A DNA stretch of 64,000 nucleotides from Bugula neritina (GCA_964035545.1 OZ037767.1:29555628-29619627); one strand, 5' to 3'. Counted from the first letter of the stretch, positions 40,442-53,700 are shown. The notes: generated from the letters alone by a model not told the origin. Numbers and translations: made by a program.

Positions 40442-43400
40442 CTACTGTACGTAACAGACGTCACTTGCCTTGCTATCATACAACCGTTCGGCAAACCGTT
40501 TCAGAAGAGTGCATCTGTTAGACTCCTTGTGGTAAGCAAACCCTAGGCACGGCTCTTTACCATCAGCAATTGCGCAATCAACAGCACACTCTTTCTCACT
40601 CTCTCCAGCAGCTAAATCTATTTCCTTGATAATTTCTAAATTCAATCTTAAATCCGCATGATAGCTGCAATAGGAATTTAACTTAAACCTCACTCTTTTC
40701 ATATCATGGTTGTTTTTGTTGACCGGCGGTTTGGAAGGAATACGTAGACGCTGTGAGAGGATATCCTGAGAAAGTTTGAATGCAGAGTTTGCAGTTAGTG
40801 AAGTTGTAGGAAGTGAAAAAGGGGACGAAGTGGTTATAGCAGCAACAGGCACGGGCGTAGGTACGACATAATCTGGAAAGTATACAATATAATGTGTATT
40901 TAAATTATATTGTGAATGATCATAAGTTTTAGTAACATAATAACGTAAGCAGATGATCTATAAATATAATAGTATTGCTTTATATAAAAAGAATAGAAAA
41001 GCATTAAAATAGAAAGTGTAAAAGCTGTCATCACTAGACGTAGACTAGATTGTAGAAAAATGTTTTTTTAGTAAACAAGTTTTAATCAATAGATTTTCAT
41101 GACAGGCAGAGTTTGACTTATTTAATTTAACATAATACATATCATTGCAGCATACAAAGCCCAATATTTATGAATACACCTTAACATAATAGCTAAATAT
41201 GCATTTATCGTAAATAACAGAGAGGCTACCTCTTAGAATTAAGATGTCTTGGCTATATCCCACAGCTATGCTTTGCTTTTCCTTAGGCAATGTGTAGAAT
41301 TCGTCAGAAAGAATGGCTGCATCCAAGTAATGAAGCTGGTCTTTTTTACCAGATTTTATTACGAAGTACATCTTGTAGTCACAGCTTAATGCAAAATCTA
41401 CCATCTTGAACTCTGAAAAAGAAATATTACACAAATGCGAATGACTTTATTTAAAAAAGAAAGACATATTTTAATGATTACATTTAATAAAATATAATTC
41501 AAGCTCTGAAATAGCATTTTTTTGTTATTTCTCCAACTAAAACTGTTTATACCATATTAGTAATCAGTTACTGCATATAGAGTAACAAACCCTGGTCAGG
41601 GAGCTCTGCAGCAAGAAAACACGAACTCTCTTTTGCAATCAGACCTAATCCCAATTCATAGTTCCAGATGATGACGCAGATATGCTTAGCTTCTTGGTTC
41701 AATTCTACAGATACCAGCTCTGATTTCCCTCTACACGCAGTCGTTGTAAATGTCTTCCCCTCAAGGTCGTTGTTCCACACAGGAACTTCCATGGGATCAT
41801 ACAAGTGCTCAACACCTGCTCTGTTAACCATCAAACTTATTCTATTGTTTGTACCATCAAGTCCCCACGTCATATAGAAACTTGTCGAATCCAAATAGTA
41901 TATCTACAGCATTAACTAAAAATGAACTATTTTAATTTTGCCATGGATTTGTCATATTTTGTGAATTTTTACTTAAAATGGTGTCCGTATGTTTTAGTAG
42001 ACAAATAAGATAGATTCAATTCCGAACAGCAAAAATAAGGACATGACGTTGAAGCTATGAGTGAGCAGCTCAAAAAATTAATGCGTTCACAGTTCAGTTT
42101 CAACTGTAGTCTGTAGGGGGCATTAGAGTTTACTCGCTGTGAAAAAATGCATGATGATAACATCTATAAAACATTTGAGTATTGCCAGTATTGAAGTTAG
42201 ATTAATCAATATTATATTCTTTATTATAGCAATACACATTATTAACAGCTTTAAATATATTAGCCTGTGTTCTATTTTTACTGGATTAATGTTTAATGGG
42301 GGGGGGGTTGAAAACTCTTCCTTATAAATGCTATAGAACAAGGCACTTTTTAGAACTACCAAAAGAGCATATAACTCCATTTCTCATTTATAATAATACA
42401 CTCAAACGGAGGTGGGAAAACTGGAAACTGATTGTGATGCAAATCATTGCATAGATAAACCTACAATGCGCTGATTTTATTTCAAGTCTTGCACTAAAGA
42501 ATGAAATCTAATTTACAAATCTAAATTTATTGAAAATGTTACAACAATTAGTTAAAAAAAGTTTGGAAAAAGAATTAGTTTGTTAAAACATGTTGTATGT
42601 CATAAATGCAGCATGCTTGAACTTGTCCGCAGCTGCAAGAGGCATAAAAAGCAAAAAGTGAATATAGACAACCCTTTGATAGGTGCACACATGCGCTATA
42701 GGTTCAAATCCCAACAACCTGCATGTGGTGTCAGGTGCACCCTGTTACGAAGCTCTCTGAACCACAGCTTTCTCAAGGATGAATAATATGAGCCAAGGCT
42801 AGTAGAAAGCTAATTGATCAAATAAAACAATGCCAAAACCCAAAACTCTGCAATGAAAGTTTTAAAAACAAGCAATTCCGCTATTTTTATTATTTGTAAG
42901 AAATTGATGCAACGAGTATATAAATTCAATTATTTTGCTTTACTACATATATTCCTTAGCAATTCTTAATTGCATTGCACTGCATTGCACTTTAATAAAT
43001 TATAATTATTGAAATAATACAACAACAGATAGGATAAAAAATACTACTGGCATGCAATTGTAGTATAATAACGATAAGTTAAAAGGTGAGAAAAGATTTC
43101 TTAGTTGACTAACCTCCCCTGCAGTTATAGTAGTGTCTATTCTAACTAAATTTTCACAATAATTATTAGCTGCGTGGCCAATTTCAGGTTTGTCAAACTC
43201 GAGAAGTTCATCAGCTCCTCTTCCAACTTTGTCAAATTTTATCATAATATATGATCCCAGAACAATTATTGAGCTTACATATCCATGAAGCACTGTCAAC
43301 AAATAATTTAAGTTACTCATACAGATGATGGTAAGCTAGAAAAAATAATTCACAAAAACTATTTTGCTATTTTAATTTAGTTTTGTAAAATGATTGTATC

Positions 43401-44090
43401 TTTTGGGTTTGCATTGCATAGCTGCAGCAAAAGCTTTATAATTTGCTCTTTTATAAAAAATAGTCAAGTAGACTAATATCATCACATGCTACAGCTCAAA
43501 TAAAAACTTATGGTTGTGCAGGAAAATAAAAGCGAGAAATACCTTCCTTTATCTTGCATTGACGTCTGCAGTCAATTCTATCAGCATAGGTCAGATCACA
43601 CCACCACAGATAGTTGTTCATTATATCAAATGTTGCTATGTAGAGGCTACTTGGATTGTTGGAGTCTAGTTGAAAATCAGTGATCCAAAGAGAATGCAAA
43701 TCTTTTGGCGAAATTATTGTTTGAGAACTGTTGCGGTGTTTTTGAAAGCTTAATGCCAACGCTGGTATTGAGAATAAGATTACTACAACACAAAGAGTGT
43801 TACATAGCTAAACGATAACCTGAATAATTGTAGCTCATTGTTTTTATTTGCTGTAGGTAAAGAGTTTGAGGTGAAACATTGTCAAATGCAACAAAAAGTA
43901 AGTTTGTGAAAAAATGCATATAGCAGTATGAAATAAGTGGAATGAGTGGAAACTACAATATAGAATAAAAAGTGTTTTACTGTATATAACATAAGGTTTG
44001 TTTTAATTAAAATATTAAAGTTTGCTTATTTAAAATGTACTCACCGATATAAAAACAAGCAGAGATAAAAAGTTTATTCAGACCAGCCAT
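40442..44090 (-). CDS. Secreted protein with a novel N-terminal module and C-terminal PAN/Apple domain (paralogue A)
   Basis: Exons 44090-44045, 43782-43543, 43292-43114, 41903-41591, 41412-41230 and 40872-40442 join in phase to 463 residues. The first two exons encode a signal peptide (to about residue 26). Residues about 30-320 form a module I do not recognise, with recurring hydrophobic beta-like strands (LYIATFD, SFYMTW, HICVIIWN, YKMYFVIKS, DILILR) and motifs CDLT..D.I.CRRQC and FDKP.IGH. A propeller-like fold is possible but is inference. A Ser/Thr/Pro linker follows (about 322-375). The last 80 residues are a PAN/Apple-type domain with six cysteines (YCSYH, EKECAVDCAIADGKEPCLGF, RCTLLKRF, VCYVQ). 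PAN domains mediate protein or carbohydrate binding. A tandem paralogue with the same exon plan follows at 46577-49261. AATAAA lies at 40296-40291. Confidence 0.85.
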
Positions 44091-46249
44091 GATAGTTGAT
44101 GTCAGACTTTTTGCAGGTTGGTGTGAAGTGATCACAATTTCAAATGAAAACCTAATTTATTTTTTCATTTATTGAGATATTTATTTTAGGATTAAAGTTT
44201 GTAATTTCCTTACTGGAAGAACACTCATTAGAATCCGTGAATTTAAAATAATATATGAAAGAAACTATTACGTAATATAAAATAATAAGATATAGGTATT
44301 AAGGAAATTGAAAATGGGCCAACAATGAAAACTGAATGCCAGGTTTTGATTAAAAGTTCAACATATCAGTTATAACATAATACTAGTTTGATTGACAGCA
44401 AGTACTTATATTTTCCATTTATTTCAACCTTCATTTATTACTGTTTAAACTAAAAGCAACATTGCTTCTATACTGAAAGCATCAACTCACTTGAATGATT
44501 AATTATAATTGATTTTTACAGTGTGTCTACTTTTTGTAAAGCCACTTTACAAAGCTCTATTGAAAATATTTCAGTTTATATTAAAAGAACCAAAAATATT
44601 TTCCCCTCTCCTTTAATACAAGTTTTTTTATTATTCTTACAATAACTATATATATTACTATAAATTATATGCAAGTTTAATTTATACCTTTTTAATCAAC
44701 ATTGAATACGTGACTAGTATGATTTCTATAAAAGGAATAATGCCCAAACATCTTCTCAAATAACCACTGTCTAGAATTGCTTTGGAGGAAAAAAAAGTTT
44801 TACATATATAAGAGACAAAGTAAATTAAATGTGTAAAATGCATTTTGGATTTACGCAAATATTTTTGTGAACAAACAGTTATTCAGTGTCAGTCACTGCT
44901 CTATACACAAATTTCACTTAAATGGCTGTTACTAGGTTATATCTAATGATGTTAGTGAACAGCAAAAGAATGGCCCAATGCAGATAATTATCCATAATAT
45001 TATATGAATGCGGCTTTGTATTTTGATTTGTTATGAGTTGTCAGATTATTGAATCTTGGGAGGATGGAATTCAACAACATTCACTCTAGCAACTATAATA
45101 GATACCGTGTAGTAATATGGAAGAAATTTTAACATTTAGTAATGCTGCATATTGTCAATTGCTATAGTTTAGTTTTATTTATTGGCGTACTATTTTTAAT
45201 TTTAGTATTGATAAAAAAACCGATATTAGTATAAAATTATTAAAATTGATAAAACCTTGAAAATATTATCTTGTGCAATTGAATAGTTGGATAACAATTA
45301 TCACAGTTTTGTATACTCATATGCATAATTATATGGGGTATAATGTGCTAGCTTAAATAAACACAGCAGTTACTAGTTTCTTCAACTTGTGTCATAACAC
45401 ATCAAAGGATTTGCAATATTTTATAAATTTAGTTCTTATCTCCACTGGATTATTTTCTTAGAAAGTGTTTGTTTTAGTTTGAAAAAATTATCATATTATA
45501 GTAAGCAATAATTGCTATTGAAAGTTTTGATGTGCCTATAACTAACATGCATAATTATTAATGCAGACATTGTTTATATATATGTAGTATTTAGCACACA
45601 CTGGCAGAAACAAAAAATATTTGTCAAAATTTTCAACATGCCTTAATTTCTATAAATAAAAGGTTAATGATTCTCTCATGCTTTAACATGCATTGAAGAA
45701 TTGCCAATTTCTATATTATTAAGTCATGGAAACTTTTGATCACGAATAGGGTTATTGTAAATTTACTAGTATAGGTCAAAATGCAAGCAAATTTATATGT
45801 TAAACTCTGTTTATTAAACTACAAGACTACAAAAGAGTATAATATATTTGTTGAATACATATACACATATAATCAAAAGATGATATTATTATAAATAAAC
45901 AGATTCCAAGGACATGTAACGGCATACATGAAACAATAAGAAGTAGCAATAGCAATAAACTTAATTGAAAATTAGTATATATCTACAATAAAATACAATA
46001 ATACAATCACCTAAATTTTTTTGGTGCCAACAGATTGATATTTATACTACTACTTCATATTTTAGTTTTTAGTTATTTGTTTATGAAACACTTGCTAATA
46101 ATCTATAACAAAAACTAAATAAATATCATAACTTATCATTCAAAAGTTTAAAACATTTCTTGATATAAGCAAATAGCCTGTTCAACGTATAAAGCAAATT
46201 AACCAACCTTGAGTCTCATTCAATCATCAGAGTAGAGTGAAACCTTACT
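44091..46249. other. Intergenic between the two PAN paralogues
   Basis: About 2.2 kb of AT-rich DNA holding the promoter of paralogue A and the 3' region of paralogue B. No exon, repeat array or RNA gene could be supported. Confidence 0.6.
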
Positions 46250-46576
46250 CTAAATAAGAGCTATATAACATAATGGATCACCTGTCTCACTGACATATTT
46301 TCTTTTTGAAAACCGTTTCAGAAGAATGCATTTATTGGATTTCTTGTGATAAGCAAACCCTAAGCACGGCTCTTTACCATCAGCAATTGCGCAATCAACA
46401 GCACACTCTTTCTCACTCTCTCCAGCAGCTAAATCTATTTCCTTGATGATTTCCAAGCGCAAGTTTAAATAAGGATGATGATTGCAATAGGGATTAATTT
46501 CAAATCTCACTCTTTTCATTTGAACGCTGTTTTGGGTGGCTGGTGGACATTGTTGAAAATGTGGGAGGCTGTTGAC
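46250..46576 (-). pseudogene. PAN/Apple domain segment cut off by an in-frame stop (paralogue B)
   Basis: This is the continuation of paralogue B's last exon in the same frame, after the TAA at 46577. It reads QCPPATQNSVQMKRVRFEIN, then YCNHH, the EKECAVDCAIADGKEPCLGF block and KCILLKRF, and stops after CYIALI. No in-phase GT/AG pair that would remove the stop was found. The core 46358-46447 is almost identical to 40541-40630 of paralogue A. It could still be expressed through read-through or an unseen splice form. Confidence 0.7.
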
Positions 46577-49261
46577 TTATTCGTGCACTTCGCTGGTATC
46601 TTGGCTTGTGGTCGGGAGAAGTTGGGCATCAGAAGTTATCTGAGACAAAGGAGACGAGGAAGTGGAGCTAGTGGAGGTAGTTTGAGCTGATACAAGCTGT
46701 TGGTTGGAGACAGAACAGCCTGCATAATAAAAATAAAGAGATATGTTATACACAATAGCATGTAAGACATATAGAAAAATTAGGAGAAAGAGTTTGAAAA
46801 GCGGCAATATTTTTATTTATTGAAGAAATATAAATAAATGTCTCTATAAAATGCTGCATTGCAACACAGAGATCATTATAAAAACAGCAATCAAATTAAA
46901 ATCTAGCTTAATAGACTTTAGTCGAACTGATTATACGTACTTGAAACTACTTGAACTTAAGGCATTAGTCCGACTATTCAATAAGTTCTAAACTACAATA
47001 TAACATGGTCAATTGGCATTATGTGAAATGATGTGCAGTATATATACGGATGACTCACTTTTCAAGATCAAAACGTCTCTATTAAACTTCACAGCTATGT
47101 TGCAGTTTGTTTCTGGCAGTTTAGGAAGTCCGTCAAAAGAAGTGCTCAACTTTTCTTTAATAAGTTGTAGCTTATTTTTATTAATCTTTATTACAAAGTA
47201 AAAATTGTAGTCAGAACTCAATTCGAAGTCTTCTAGTATAAATTCAGGATCTTTAAATAAAAATAACATAAATTACACTTTTATTATGTTATTAGTAGTT
47301 TATCAAAGATTAAAACCCTAATTTCTTTTAAATAAATGCATTTGATTTGTCATAAGATTATGTGGTTATTACTGTAATTATCATTTTATTACAAATTTAG
47401 AATTTTGCTACTAACCCAGACTAAAGATATAAGTCGACTTTATACAGATATTTCTGTTGGCATCTAGAATAGCTGGGCTCTCATTATTCCAAAATATGAT
47501 GCAGATTTGCTCAGCACTTTTGTCTACTTCTACAGAAACCAGTTCAGAACTGGTCCCACATGCTGCGGTTTTGAATGTCTTTTTATTAAGTGTAGATCCT
47601 TGCAAACTGAGTCCAACTAAATCATTATTTATTCCAATAGTAGCAAATCCTGTTTCAGTTATTTTCCTATGTGTTTGCCATAACACATAAAATTTTGTGG
47701 AATCAAGATGAAAAATCTACAATAGTTTGGTTTGAATTAATAAATTGCTTAAACAAAATATTTCTCTTCACCTCCCTCTCCCTCTCCCTCTCTCTCCCTC
47801 TCCCCCTCCCCCTCCCTCTCCCTCTCTCTCCCTCTCCCCCTCCCCCTCCCTCTCCCTCCCTTTCTCTCTCTGTATTTGCCTGTGCCTGCCTGTGTCTCTG
47901 ATTTCTCTCTCTATTTTATTAATTTTGCAATGAAAAGCAGCAAAAAATAACGGCAAGAAGTTATTAGCAATTTTTTCAACTTTTCTTATAGGTTTTCACA
48001 CAACCACTTCATCAGCTATAATTTGAACAAGAATTGTTTGAATATGAATATTTTAGTAAACTTCTACTGACCTCTATGGGGTCAAAGGGCACGCTTATTT
48101 CAGATATATCTTCGCAATCATTATCTGACTCATGACCGGCTTGAGGTTTGTCAAATGTGTAAAGTTTGTGAGGTTTCCCTACGAAGTAGGACCTCATCAC
48201 AATGCTAGATCCTCGAACTACTATAGAGCGTCCAAGTCCATAATTCACTGTCAACCAATACAATAATATGTGCAATATAAAATATAAATATTAAGTGAAA
48301 TCTAGCTGACTATAAGTTTTTATTTCTGTTCAAGATTCTTGTATGTGAATATAAACATTAGTATTAGCAAAAAAAGCATAAATAATTATTTACTCAATTA
48401 GCTGCTTCAGATTTTGCTTTTTATCAGCATAAAAAGTACACACACGCACACATGTATATATATTACTGACTAAAGCATTTATTATATGCCATGGTGTCAT
48501 TGTAAAAATACTTTTAGCTTAAAGACATACGTGCGGGTAGTCTACATTGCCGTCTGCAATTAATGAGGTCACTCAGTGTGAGATCACAGCTCCACAAGGA
48601 AGACAACCCTATATCAGTAGTTAGTATGTACATGTTGCCAGGATTTTCAGGGTCTAGTGTAGCATATTCAATCCAGAAAGTCTCCAGATCATGTTCTGAT
48701 ATTGCAGTTGGAACTCCATCAAGTTGGCTCGGGATGTCTTTTGACAGAGCGTATACCAAGTATGAAAGTTCTACATATCATAAAATATGTCACATGATGT
48801 TAAAGTGAGTAAATAGCTTACTATTTGTTCAGCAATTTATACAGGTTTAGTTACTCTGGCTCTTCACTGCATGAGAAGCTATGAAATTCTGGTGCAAACA
48901 TAACAGTAAAAGTGGTTTAGCAAAAAAACGCCTGATGCCTTTAAAGTACTTAAAACATATATTGAAATTTTTTTCGAAAATTTAATTACATACTCAGTAA
49001 CCTAGCTAGCTGAGTATTATATTATTATTATAACTGATAAACCTTGACTAGTTTATATTTATTGGCAAGAATTTCCGCTGAAAATACTATTAATTATAGA
49101 CTAATCTGACAATGAATAGCTATACTAACTATACAAGACAATAGGCCTGTATGGCCCTCTCATGACTACACTCTTTACAAAAAGAAATTATAAAAAATAT
49201 ATTTATACTTACTTATAAGAATAAGGCAACTGGAAAGAAATAACAGTTTTATACTCCACAT
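46577..49261 (-). CDS. Secreted paralogue B of the PAN gene, open frame ending before its PAN domain
   Basis: Exons 49261-49213, 48770-48531, 48247-48072, 47716-47416, 47250-47059 and 46719-46577 give 366 residues. Exon sizes match paralogue A closely (240 and 240, 179 and 176, 313 and 301, 183 and 192 bases) with the same phases. The signal peptide is MWSIKLLFLSSCLILI plus the start of exon 2. Shared motifs are CDLT..D.I.CRRQC, FDKP..GH, FKTAACG.SSELVSVEV and DFELSSDYNFYFVIK. The last exon encodes a Ser/Thr-rich linker and then meets TAA at 46579-46577 (SEVHE-stop). The same frame continues beyond the stop into a complete PAN domain (46519-46250). The product is therefore either a shorter secreted protein lacking PAN, a read-through protein, or a decaying gene. 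Confidence 0.8.
47768..47880. repeat. (CTCTCC)n polypyrimidine tract
   Basis: About 110 bases of almost pure C/T on the plus strand, in the paralogue B intron between exons 48072-48247 and 47416-47716. It begins about 50 bases from the acceptor at 47716. On the transcribed RNA it is purine-rich. Such mirror-symmetric homopurine tracts can form triplex DNA. Confidence 0.95.
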
Positions 49262-49999
49262 AGTGTAGTTGAGCGGCTTAGAAAGATTATTTTTATGATA
49301 GCTTTCTTAGCTGAATATAAAGCCTTCAGCTAAAAAGTCAATAAATGCTATTAGATTTTCCATCTTTATTTTCTTTAGTTTAACAGATTTAGCTATTTCT
49401 CTTTCATAAATTCAAGTGTGCAGTTTTCATGATTGAGATATTATTCCCACGTACAACGTCTAGTTTCTCTTATATAATACTACTTGCAAACACAAAGGAA
49501 GCAATTAAATAGTAAGGCAATATAGCTGATATGAAGTAAGAAAATAAAACAGTTAAAACAGAAAGCTTTATTAAAAGTGTTCAACAACTCCTAGCTTTTA
49601 ATCAGTCTTGCAGTACTTGAAAAAAATTATATTTTCAAGATGAAAGGCTCAACAACAAAAGCATAACTTTAATTCAGTCATTGAACAAGATAGTAGATAT
49701 TTCTATATTTTATTTGCTAGGTTCAAATATAAATTATAAATTGGTTCTATTTCTACAAAACTATATGCACCTATTCTATGTTGTTCTATAAATGCACAGA
49801 ATTAGTTAGAATCGGCAACAAACAATTATTGAGTAACAATCTCCTTTAAAAAGCATCACTAAAGTTTAAGCTTTATCATTACTTTTTATACACACACACA
49901 CACACACACACATATAATTGAAAGTTTAATTGCTTTTTCCTTACAGTTAGGAGCTTCTGTCACAAACAAACAGTAATGCGCTTTCTTTTAAAGCCATGC
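49262..49999. other. Intergenic upstream of paralogue B
   Basis: Presumed promoter region of paralogue B, AT-rich, with a (CA)10 run at about 49891-49912. No other feature seen. Confidence 0.55.
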
Positions 50000-50250
50000 A
50001 AGTATAAAAAAATGTCACCAATCACTTTATTATAACACATGTCACATGTCCTATGAGTTATGCTGTTGTGGTATGCAAATCCTAAGCATGGTTCTAATCC
50101 CCATGCACCAACAACACCCTCTTTTTCACACCCCGCCCCACCTCCCCCCCCCCCCCCCCCATCATCCTCCATTAGCAGCTCAATCTATTTTCTTCGGCAT
50201 TTTTAATCCCAAGTTAACCTGATCAGGATGATATAGTTGCAATAGTAATT
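50000..50250 (-). pseudogene. PAN-domain gene remnant
   Basis: On the minus strand the stretch retains the order of the paralogue A/B PAN exon: NLGLKMPKKID, a stop, AANGG, a G run (C17 on the plus strand near 50144-50160), CEKEG, and then EPCLGFAYH followed by a shortened tail with TCDMCYNK. A stop codon, the homopolymer and loss of the middle of the domain make it non-functional. It was probably copied with its neighbours and then decayed. Confidence 0.75.
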
Positions 50251-50739
50251 CATCACAAACTATGAGTAATTTATAGTTTTCATTGGCTATATATTTGTAA
50301 CTGCTTGTACGTGTTTAATTATTTTTAATTTAGAATAAACTTGCAAAAACTTATCAAATTATTTATCAAAATAAATACTAAACTTCAGAGTATAGAATGT
50401 ATATATAAAATGGCAGTTGTATATTTGTATACTTATATAGGCATTTTATTCAATTTGAAGGACTTTAATGCTTCACAGGCTTCATATATTTTACTGTACA
50501 AACAACAGAAAATCTAAATTAAAAATTTTTGCAACACATATTACCTATATATATAGTTTTATATTATGTTTGTGAATTGATATATTCAAAAGAAAATATT
50601 ATATTATTGAAGAAACTTAAAACTTTATAAATTATCAATTTATAGATAACATTTAATTTAAGAGTTGCTCTAATGAATATACGCTAAAACATAAATAGAA
50701 AGCTGGACTCCTTTGGTTGTTAAAGCTTAGTCTGTGTAT
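50251..50739. other. Spacer between PAN remnant and lectin-PAN gene
   Basis: AT-rich DNA with no exon. TTTATT at 50445-50450 would be a minus-strand AATAAA about 290 bases past the lectin-PAN gene stop. Confidence 0.5.
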
Positions 50740-53700
50740 TTAGTAACATTTCAAGTAACAATTAACTCCCGTCAGCCGGCTGTTTTTCGAAGCAGCAAGG
50801 TTTTTGAACAGATTACACTTGCTGTGGTCAGATATGATATAGCCTACGCAATCTTTATCCTTAGAGCATATAAAGGCGCATGATTCTGCAGCCCCATATT
50901 CTGCCTTCAGTAGTATGCTAAAGTAGTTGACTCTTCTAGTGCAATAATTTAATTGGTTAGCCCCAGAATGCTTCATAAACCTCGAGCCTCCTAAAACTAC
51001 CAAACCGGGATTAAGAAAGCTCTATTTAATAAGTTTTTTGCGGCTTTTACTTATGCCAACTCTGAAACATATAATGCAGAAGGAATAATTAAATGACTTA
51101 GATGAAACTAGAAAAAACAAGTATATACAAAATAGCGCAAACTTGTACGAGATTAAAAACAAACATAAATTTGTTGTTGTGGGGGGGGGGGCTGACACAG
51201 CATACCTTGGATCAGTGACTTGAGATTTCAGGTAAAGATCTATTGCATTATAATGTCATTCTATCAATTTTAATGTCTTGAATGATTATAATAAAAAAAA
51301 ATATAAATATTTTACCCAAAACCTATTCAAAGCATATTTTATGCTATTTATGATTTCCAATATAATTTAAAAGACATAACTAATATTTTGTATATGCTAA
51401 TGACTTGAGTCATAGTGTTTAGTTATTATATATTTGCTTAGATATCATAGACTGACTGCAGAGCTCATTTATTGCACTAATTGCAGGGTGATTTCTATTA
51501 CACTAATAGAAATGGAACGAAAAAGATATCAATAGAAGCATTATAGAAAAAACAGAAAGGTTACAGACTGAGAGGATTAGCTTTAAAGGGAAGACAATTC
51601 CAACTACTGGTACCTTGAATCTACCCTCTCTGCTTGTTCTAAAAGTAATATTTTTCTTTAACTGTTTTTTGTTGAAAACCATTTATATTTTAAAGTTAAA
51701 GTTCTTGAAAAACATGTTTTTTTACAGTTTGGTTTGCATGTCAACAATACCTCAATACCTTAATATTAAAACTTTTAGCTCATAGTTAAAATATTCAAAT
51801 ATTACATGATCTCTATATTTTTGGTTGTAGCTTAATCACCATAGGTTAGAACTTTGAAGTTACTATAAGTTATATGTTACTATAATTTGTAGGTCAGAGG
51901 ATAAGGTTTAAGGTCATAGGTTAAACTTAGTAAGCACTAACTAGCTGTGAGATTTAAGTTGCAAGAAAAGTTTTGATTACATTGCATTACAAAAATTTTA
52001 ATTATTGTAAAATTGACACTCACACTTTTCACACGGGAATTGACAAACGAAATTCATATTGTTATTTTCATCAAGATGAATTTGACCAGAAGGATGCATA
52101 TGCCACATTTTAGTTGAATCGCCGTTATCAAGAGAACCGCTGTATATCGGTGGACTATATTCACTATTAATGACTAATGAGTTATCTGTTACCCAATAGC
52201 TGCTGCCTCTGCGTATAGTTATACCAATGTAGGCTTCCACGGCTGAAACATATAGTATAGTGATACAATTCATAATATATAATATAAAAATATACACAAT
52301 ATCATGATGTGAACGATTTGATATAATACAATAATAGTATAATATAATATAATAAAACATAATATAATATAGCATAGTAAGGTACACTATAATATAATAT
52401 ACTATGATATAGTATGATAAAATATAATATAAAATAACACAATGTTTTGAAATATTAAATAATACAAGATAGAAATATGATCAATTATACACAGAGAGAA
52501 ATATTAGTGTTAGAGTGAACATAAGCTGACAACTAAAACCTCTCGTTTTTTGGATCCCTAAATTGACCAGCAGTGAATAGAAATTAGTGTCAGGTACTGT
52601 TCACAGTGAATAGTATGTTAGATCAATGTTGATATAAAGAGTTGTGAAGTTGATTCTTTGTATTTATCACAATGAGCCAAATTATGTTCAATGATGATCT
52701 TATATATGTTCAATGGTGAGCTTATATATTTTCAATGGCAATCTTATTTATGCTCAATAGTGATATTATATATGTTTATTAGTGATCTTATTTATGTTCA
52801 ATAGTGATATTATATATGTTTAATGATGATCTTATTTCTGTTCAATGATGATCTTAGATATGCTCAATGCTCAACTAAGTTATATTCAAAGCTGAACTTA
52901 TAAATGTTCCATGCTGCTCTAATTTTCGTTGGAAATAAGCTTCTGCAAAAATTATTACTGATCACTCTGAACTAACTTGTCATAACTTCTAACCAGTATG
53001 AGAGTATAGTAATGTGGATTTTATTGTATATGATAGTTGAGTATAAGAAATGCAACAAAAAATAACTTCTAAAGATTAAAATAAGAAAAAAAAACATGAA
53101 AATAAACATTTGCAGAATTTTTCTACGACTGTAAATTCAGTTAACTTTTCTCAATATTAGCAGAACCTGCTAAGACCATAGTGTGTGTCATTACATTCTT
53201 GCTCTGTAGTGTAGCGATAACCAAGCAGTTGTGGTGTGTAATGATTAGCACACCTGTGTGCAAGTCCGAGGTCCGTGATAGTAACCCAAGTACGGGAGGG
53301 GGGAGGGGAAGTTTTATAACTAATTCCAGCAGTTAGTAAAGTGTGGTAGTACTCCAAGAGGAGTTGAGTGGCCAGGGAAGCCTGAAGAAGTAGTATAAAA
53401 AGGGCAGCTGGGTTCTTGAGAAGTGGGTGAGGTGTAGTGTCGAGAGCACCCAGTGACGCTTGTAATGTAGTGGTGACTGCGCCTGCTTGCAGGCTGAAGG
53501 TCTCAGCATGATTCAAAGTTTTGTAGCGGTCAAATTCTTTTTTGTGCTCCTATTCAGCATCTTTGAGTGCATGGTCTTAAAAATGTTATGGGATCTACAA
53601 CAAAAGATAAAAGTTGGGTAATATTTAAACTGTATTAGTATAAACAGTAAACATTTGGTTAAGATATACAATCACAAGCAGCGTAAATAAACTAAGTTCA

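Noticed and set aside
47671-47956. Pro-Leu/Ser-Leu and Arg-Glu repeat frames
   Set aside because: Translation of the CTCTCC tract.
53157-53516. 119-residue minus-strand open frame
   Set aside because: Overlaps the tRNA-like sequence and lies in the lectin-PAN intron. More likely part of a repeat than a gene.
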